Assembly (NCBI GenBank): GCA_024643485.1
Contig: JAHEMU010000085.1
Location: 1-9,200, forward strand
DNA: 9,200 nt
DNA from: Cytophagales bacterium
GTDB taxonomy: Bacteria; Bacteroidota; Bacteroidia; Cytophagales; Cyclobacteriaceae
Direction of reading: 5' to 3'
Under the pieces are notes generated by a model. That model did no database searches. It saw nothing but the letters and a program-made list of their open reading frames with translations, and was not told the origin of the DNA. The translations under genes were made by a program, and so were the position numbers. This document shows positions 6,118-9,200 of the stretch, in pieces; the first letter of the stretch is position 1; each line of letters opens with the position of its first letter.

Positions 6118-6781
6118 TATCATTACCATATTACCTAATTTAATTCAGGGATTTTTTTCTGATAGCATTCTAAAACGTGCTGTGGAAAATAAAAAGGTGA
6201 CCATCAATATTCACGATTTACGTCAATATGGTTTAGGCAAAAATAAACAAGTCGACGATTATGCTTTCGGTGGTGGTGCAGGAATGGTTATGATGGTTGA
6301 ACCCATCTTCCATTGTATAAACGACTTGAAAAAACAACGCCATTACGACGAAATCATATACATGTGCCCGGATGGAAACCAATTCAATCAATCCACCGCC
6401 AATCACCTGAGTACGATGGGGAATATTTTGATTCTTTGTGGACACTTTAAAGGAATTGACGAGCGAATTCGCGAACATCTGATCACCAAAGAAATCAGCA
6501 TTGGCGATTATGTGCTCTCAGGAGGGGAAATCGCCGCCGCAGTAGTGGTAGATGCCGTTGTGAGATTATTACCAGGGGTATTATCGGATGAAAGTAGTGC
6601 ACTTACTGACTCGTTTCAGGATGGATTACTAGCACCTCCGGTATTTACCCGGCCGGCTGAATTTAATGGTTGGAAAATTCCAGAGGTTTTAACTTCTGGC
6701 CATGCCCAAAACATTGAAAATTGGCGTTTTGAACAGTCTGTTGAGCGAACAAAACAAAGAAGACCAGATCTTTTGGAATAA
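6107..6781 (+). CDS. trmD: tRNA (guanine(37)-N1)-methyltransferase TrmD
   Basis: Transfers a methyl group from S-adenosylmethionine to N1 of G37 next to the anticodon, preventing +1 frameshifts. It has 224 residues and belongs to the SPOUT class with a deep trefoil knot: Y-M-C-P-D-G (85-90), C-G-H-F-K-G-I-D-E-R (111-120) and S-I-G-D-Y-V-L-S-G-G-E (131-141) form the cofactor knot. Asp168 in the TDSFQDGLL segment corresponds to the catalytic Asp169 of the Haemophilus/E. coli enzyme, and Arg153 to Arg154. The C-terminal tRNA-binding part ends VERTKQRRPDLLE, as in the family. The ATG at 6107 lies inside the end of rimM in another frame (11-bp overlap); it gives the canonical MIIDIITILP start and no better start exists. 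Confidence 0.97.
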   Translation: MIIDIITILPNLIQGFFSDSILKRAVENKKVTINIHDLRQYGLGKNKQVDDYAFGGGAGMVMMVEPIFHCINDLKKQRHYDEIIYMCPDGNQFNQSTANHLSTMGNILILCGHFKGIDERIREHLITKEISIGDYVLSGGEIAAAVVVDAVVRLLPGVLSDESSALTDSFQDGLLAPPVFTRPAEFNGWKIPEVLTSGHAQNIENWRFEQSVERTKQRRPDLLE

Positions 6782-6793
6782 TTTTAAAATTCT

Positions 6794-6827
6794 TTTGTCG
6801 TAAATACAGAATTATTCTCTATATTTG
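6794..6827 (+). promoter_or_regulatory. Bacteroidota-type promoter for rplS
   Basis: TTTG (6794-6797) and TATATTTG (6820-6827) are 22 nt apart. The -7 box matches TAnnTTTG exactly; the spacing is at the long end of the normal range. It lies wholly in the gap between trmD and rplS and puts the start of transcription roughly 30-35 nt before the rplS ATG, so rplS can be made independently of trmD. Confidence 0.75.
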
Positions 6828-6865
6828 CACTCCCATTTTTACATGGTACAAAATTATTGAACAAG

Positions 6866-7219
6866 ATGAGTGAATTAATTCAATTAGTGAATAGCGAGGT
6901 TAGAAAGGACGTAAGTAAGTTCCCAGCCTTCAATCCAGGTGATACTGTAAAAGTTTCTGTTAAAATCCGTGAGGGCAATAAAGAAAGAACTCAGTTGTAT
7001 CAAGGAGTAGTTCTTCAGAGAAAAAATCCAGGAACTGCAGGTGAAACTTTCACTGTAAGAAAAGTTTCTTCAGGTATAGGTGTACAAAGAATTTTCCCTA
7101 TCTGTTCTCCTTTCCTTGAAGCTATTGAAGTGGTAAGAAAAGGTAAAGTTCGTCGCGCAAAACTTAATTACCTTAAAGGTCGTCAAGGTAAAGCTGCGAG
7201 AATTAAAGAAAAACTTTAA
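6866..7219 (+). CDS. rplS: 50S ribosomal protein bL19
   Basis: Large-subunit protein located at the 30S-50S interface. It has 117 residues from the ATG at 6866 (MSELIQLVNSEVRKDVSKF). A TTG three codons upstream also keeps the frame open, but the ATG gives the standard N-terminus and length (E. coli 115). Family features are F-N-P-G-D-T-V-K-V (22-30), Y-Q-G-V-V-L-Q-R (45-52), I-G-V-Q-R-I-F-P (71-78) and the C-terminal signature V90-R-K-G-K-V-R-R-A-K-L-N-Y-L. It is in the usual place after trmD but has its own promoter, and its 3' end forms part of a terminator-like hairpin. Confidence 0.97.
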   Translation: MSELIQLVNSEVRKDVSKFPAFNPGDTVKVSVKIREGNKERTQLYQGVVLQRKNPGTAGETFTVRKVSSGIGVQRIFPICSPFLEAIEVVRKGKVRRAKLNYLKGRQGKAARIKEKL

Positions 7220-7228
7220 TTCTTTTTT
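7199..7228 (+). terminator. Likely weak intrinsic terminator overlapping the end of rplS
   Basis: AGAATTAAAG (7199-7208) and CTTTAATTCT (7214-7223) pair as a 10-bp stem around an A5 loop, followed by T residues to 7228. The stop codon of rplS (7217-7219) lies in the right arm. Only three pairs are G-C, so termination may be partial and some transcripts may continue into accD. Confidence 0.55.
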
Positions 7229-7302
7229 GAATTCCCAGTTGGTATTTTTCGATTTTAGTCGCGAAATAATTACATTGCTTTCCATACAGGAGAAACAATC
7301 TT

Positions 7303-8148
7303 ATGAGTTGGTTTAAGCGAACACAAAAGGGAATTAGCACCCCTACTGAAAATAAAAAAGAAGCTCCAGACGGTATTTGGTATAAAACACCGTCCGGAGC
7401 TATTATTCGTACTGCTGAATTGAGGAAAAACTCGTATGTTTCTCCTGAAGATAATTACCACGTGCGAATTGGTTCTGAAGAATATTTCGATATCCTTTTC
7501 GATAAAAATTCTTTCACAGAACTTGACGCCGATATGGAATCGGCCGATCCCCTGAATTTCAAGGATCAAAAGCCCTACCCTTCAAGAATTAAAGCCAGCC
7601 AACAAAAATCTGGCTTAAAAGATGCTGTTCGTACAGCAACTGGAAAAATCAATGGCATGGATGTTACCATCTCATGTATGGATTTCTCTTTTATAGGAGG
7701 CTCTATGGGCTCAGTCGTTGGTGAGAAAATCGCTAGAGGTATTGAAAATTCTATCAAAACGGGTCAACCGTTTATCATGATTTCAAAATCTGGTGGCGCT
7801 CGTATGATGGAAGCTGGCCTTTCATTAATGCAGATGGCGAAAACCAGCGCAAAACTGGCTATCCTACACACGAAAAAAATTCCGTACCTCTCCATCCTTA
7901 CCGATCCTACTACTGGTGGTGTTACTGCTTCTTATGCCATGTTGGGCGATTTTAATATTGCCGAACCTAACGCACTGATTGGCTTTGCCGGACCAAGAGT
8001 AATTCGCGAAACAATCGGAAAAGATTTGCCGGATGGATTCCAAAGTGCAGAATTCCTACTCGAACATGGGTTTATAGATTTTATTGTGGACAGAAGAGAA
8101 ATGAAAACTAAACTTTCGACTCTTTTGAATATGCTAAAATCTAAATAA
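7303..8148 (+). CDS. accD: Acetyl-CoA carboxylase carboxyltransferase subunit beta, zinc-ribbon cysteines absent
   Basis: With AccA it moves the carboxyl group from carboxybiotin to acetyl-CoA, making malonyl-CoA for fatty-acid synthesis. The 281-residue protein has a complete crotonase-fold domain: GGSMGSVVG (132-140), S-K-S-G-G-A-R-M-M-E-A (161-171), LMQMAKTSAKLA, TDPTTGGVTASYAMLGD (200-216) and IGFAGPRVI (226-234). The N-terminus aligns well with E. coli AccD (MSWFKR..., G-I-W-Y-K, AEL). However, the two CxxC pairs of the zinc ribbon are replaced: CDSC by TPS (one residue shorter) and CPKC by SPED (47-50). The only cysteine in the chain is Cys125. I recall the same loss in some Flavobacteria, so it may be a lineage trait. 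An SD-like AGGAG (7288-7292) lies 10 nt before the ATG. The gene follows rplS after 83 bp; no clear promoter of its own was seen. Confidence 0.96.
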   Translation: MSWFKRTQKGISTPTENKKEAPDGIWYKTPSGAIIRTAELRKNSYVSPEDNYHVRIGSEEYFDILFDKNSFTELDADMESADPLNFKDQKPYPSRIKASQQKSGLKDAVRTATGKINGMDVTISCMDFSFIGGSMGSVVGEKIARGIENSIKTGQPFIMISKSGGARMMEAGLSLMQMAKTSAKLAILHTKKIPYLSILTDPTTGGVTASYAMLGDFNIAEPNALIGFAGPRVIRETIGKDLPDGFQSAEFLLEHGFIDFIVDRREMKTKLSTLLNMLKSK

Positions 8149-8167
8149 CTGGTAACTTTTACTTATT

Positions 8168-8201
8168 TTCAGTCGTTCTATCTAACATACAACCGACTGA
8201 A
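8168..8201. repeat. 8-bp inverted repeat just before the ABC permease gene
   Basis: TTCAGTCG (8168-8175) and CGACTGAA (8194-8201) are perfect inverted copies with 18 nt between them. The right arm ends 2 nt before the ATG at 8204, so in RNA the stem would cover the ribosome-binding region; in DNA it could be an operator. The whole accD-permease gap (8149-8203) is only 55 bp, and no convincing TAnnTTTG box was found in it. Confidence 0.4.
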
Positions 8202-8203
8202 TT

Positions 8204-9200
8204 ATGTTAAAAAACTTTCTGCAAACCTTTTTTCGCAGCCTTCTTAAACAGAAGTCGTTTTCAATCATAACTATTTTTGGTCTGACCATTGGGCTTACTG
8301 CGACTATCCTTATCAGTATGCACATTACTGATGAACTTAGTTATGATAAGTTCTATCCCAAATCAAAAAATATTTACAAAATCTTCCTGGAAAGGATTTA
8401 CCCAGATCATGTGACGAATTATGCGGTAATTCCACATTCTTTTGCTGACGTAATTCCAGAAGATATCCCCGGTGTTAAACAATCCGTGAGAATATTGGGA
8501 GGAAATAACAACATCGTCAATACTACCTTCACCAATCTTCAAGGAGAAGAAATTACGTTCCCTGAAGAACATTTCATATTTACAGATAGTACGTTTTTTG
8601 ATGTGTTTGAAGTGAAATTTATTGAAGGCGACCCCGAAGTTGCCCTAAAAGGGGACCAAAGCATGGTCATTGCTCAAAAAATAGCCCTTAAATACTTTGG
8701 TAATGAATCCGCTATAAATAAAGTAATTAAAACAGGCTTTGGCGAATTTAATGTCACTGGTGTTTTTGAAAATATCTCTGAAAATTCACACCTAGATTAT
8801 GAACTTGTGGTTCCATTGGGGCAAGGGTTTATTAACAATCAAAATTTCACAGGTTTCGATAGCCACACTTATCTCGAACTAGAACCAAATACAAATCCAG
8901 AAAAGGTTGAAAGCTTTTTTCCTGATTTGGTTAAAAAATACGCCGCCCCACAAATCGAATCAAACCTCAACACGACTTTTGCAGAATACACCAACGCAGG
9001 AAATGGGTACAATTATAAACTGGTCAACCTACAAGATATTCACCTAAAAACTTCTCAATATCAATTGGGATTTAAGCCCAGTGGCGACAATAATGAAGTA
9101 ATTATTTTTATATCAATCGCTATTTTAATTCTGATTATAGCCTCCATAAATTTCACTAACTTATCCATCGCTCGCTCAACTGAACGTGCAAAAGAAGTCG
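8204..9200 (+). CDS. MacB/FtsX-type ABC transporter permease (partial, C-terminus beyond window)
   Basis: An open frame from the ATG at 8204 to the right edge gives 332 residues with no stop. The N-terminus (MLKNFLQTFFRSLLKQKSFSIITIFGLTIGLTATILISMHITDELSYDKFY) is the classic start of Bacteroidota MacB-like permeases: a cytosolic amphipathic helix, then membrane helix 1 at about 20-40. Residues 41 to about 297 form the periplasmic MacB_PCD-type domain (Y-x-K-I, V-T-G-V-F-x-N-I-x-x-N-S-H-L and Y-L-E-L segments). Helix 2 follows at about 298-315, leading into N-F-T-N-L-S-I-A-R-S-T-E-R-A-K-E-V, the first FtsX-domain motif. Family members are usually about 780-800 residues with two FtsX domains, so more than half lies outside. 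Such permeases work with a separate ATPase in lipoprotein, peptide or antimicrobial export, or in mechanical signalling to the envelope; the substrate cannot be told here. Confidence 0.92.
   Translation, partial: MLKNFLQTFFRSLLKQKSFSIITIFGLTIGLTATILISMHITDELSYDKFYPKSKNIYKIFLERIYPDHVTNYAVIPHSFADVIPEDIPGVKQSVRILGGNNNIVNTTFTNLQGEEITFPEEHFIFTDSTFFDVFEVKFIEGDPEVALKGDQSMVIAQKIALKYFGNESAINKVIKTGFGEFNVTGVFENISENSHLDYELVVPLGQGFINNQNFTGFDSHTYLELEPNTNPEKVESFFPDLVKKYAAPQIESNLNTTFAEYTNAGNGYNYKLVNLQDIHLKTSQYQLGFKPSGDNNEVIIFISIAILILIIASINFTNLSIARSTERAKEV

Noticed and set aside
6857..6865. TTG start adding MNK to bL19
   Set aside because: The ATG three codons later gives the normal bL19 N-terminus and length.
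7270..7569. 99-residue minus-strand frame opposite accD, and other minus-strand frames at 6233-6478, 7070-7285, 7575-7757 and 8363-8572
   Set aside because: All are antisense shadows of well-recognised plus-strand genes and show no motifs or start signals.

Overview
The window looks like chromosomal DNA from a member of the Bacteroidota, probably from the Cytophagia/Flavobacteriia side of the phylum. The evidence is the promoter style (a TTTG element about 20 nt upstream of TAnnTTTG, seen clearly before rpsP and rplS), the AT-rich intergenic DNA, the bS16 protein with a long Ala/Glu tail, the abundance of type I and lipoprotein signal peptides, and a MacB-type permease ending in the NFTNLSIARSTERAKEV style common in this phylum. 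No mobile element, CRISPR array, tRNA or rRNA was seen.

Layout. Positions 1-1692 (minus) hold two tightly linked genes for exported proteins of unknown function: a small lipoprotein, then a secreted protein that runs off the left edge. They are transcribed away from a 286-bp AT-rich spacer. From 1979 (plus) comes the ammonium module amt-glnK. It ends in a perfect 20-bp inverted repeat at 3661-3704, which serves as a shared terminator with the convergent pair at 3719-4791 (minus). That pair encodes two half-size YeeE/YedE (TsuA-like, sulfur-compound) membrane proteins. From 4952 (plus) a textbook Bacteroidota promoter drives rpsP-rimM-trmD (30S protein, 30S maturation factor, tRNA m1G37 methyltransferase). 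rplS follows from its own promoter and ends in a weak hairpin terminator. accD (acetyl-CoA carboxylase carboxyltransferase beta subunit) and the first part of a MacB/FtsX-type ABC transporter permease complete the window.

How the genes work together. Amt and the PII protein form the usual transporter/plug pair. The PII keeps the pore-plugging Arg47 but lacks Tyr51, Gln39 and Lys58, so its signal input is probably not the enterobacterial one. The two YeeE/YedE halves probably form one channel and between them contain exactly three cysteines, matching the number of key cysteines in TsuA. The rpsP-rimM-trmD-rplS block is the conserved translation cluster, with rplS uncoupled by an internal promoter. 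AccD is complete but has lost all four zinc-ribbon cysteines.

Most of the window is ordinary core genome. I did not find a convincing new system. The most useful leads are the divergent PII T-loop, the zinc-less AccD, the split three-cysteine transporter, and the dyad overlapping the rpsP promoter.
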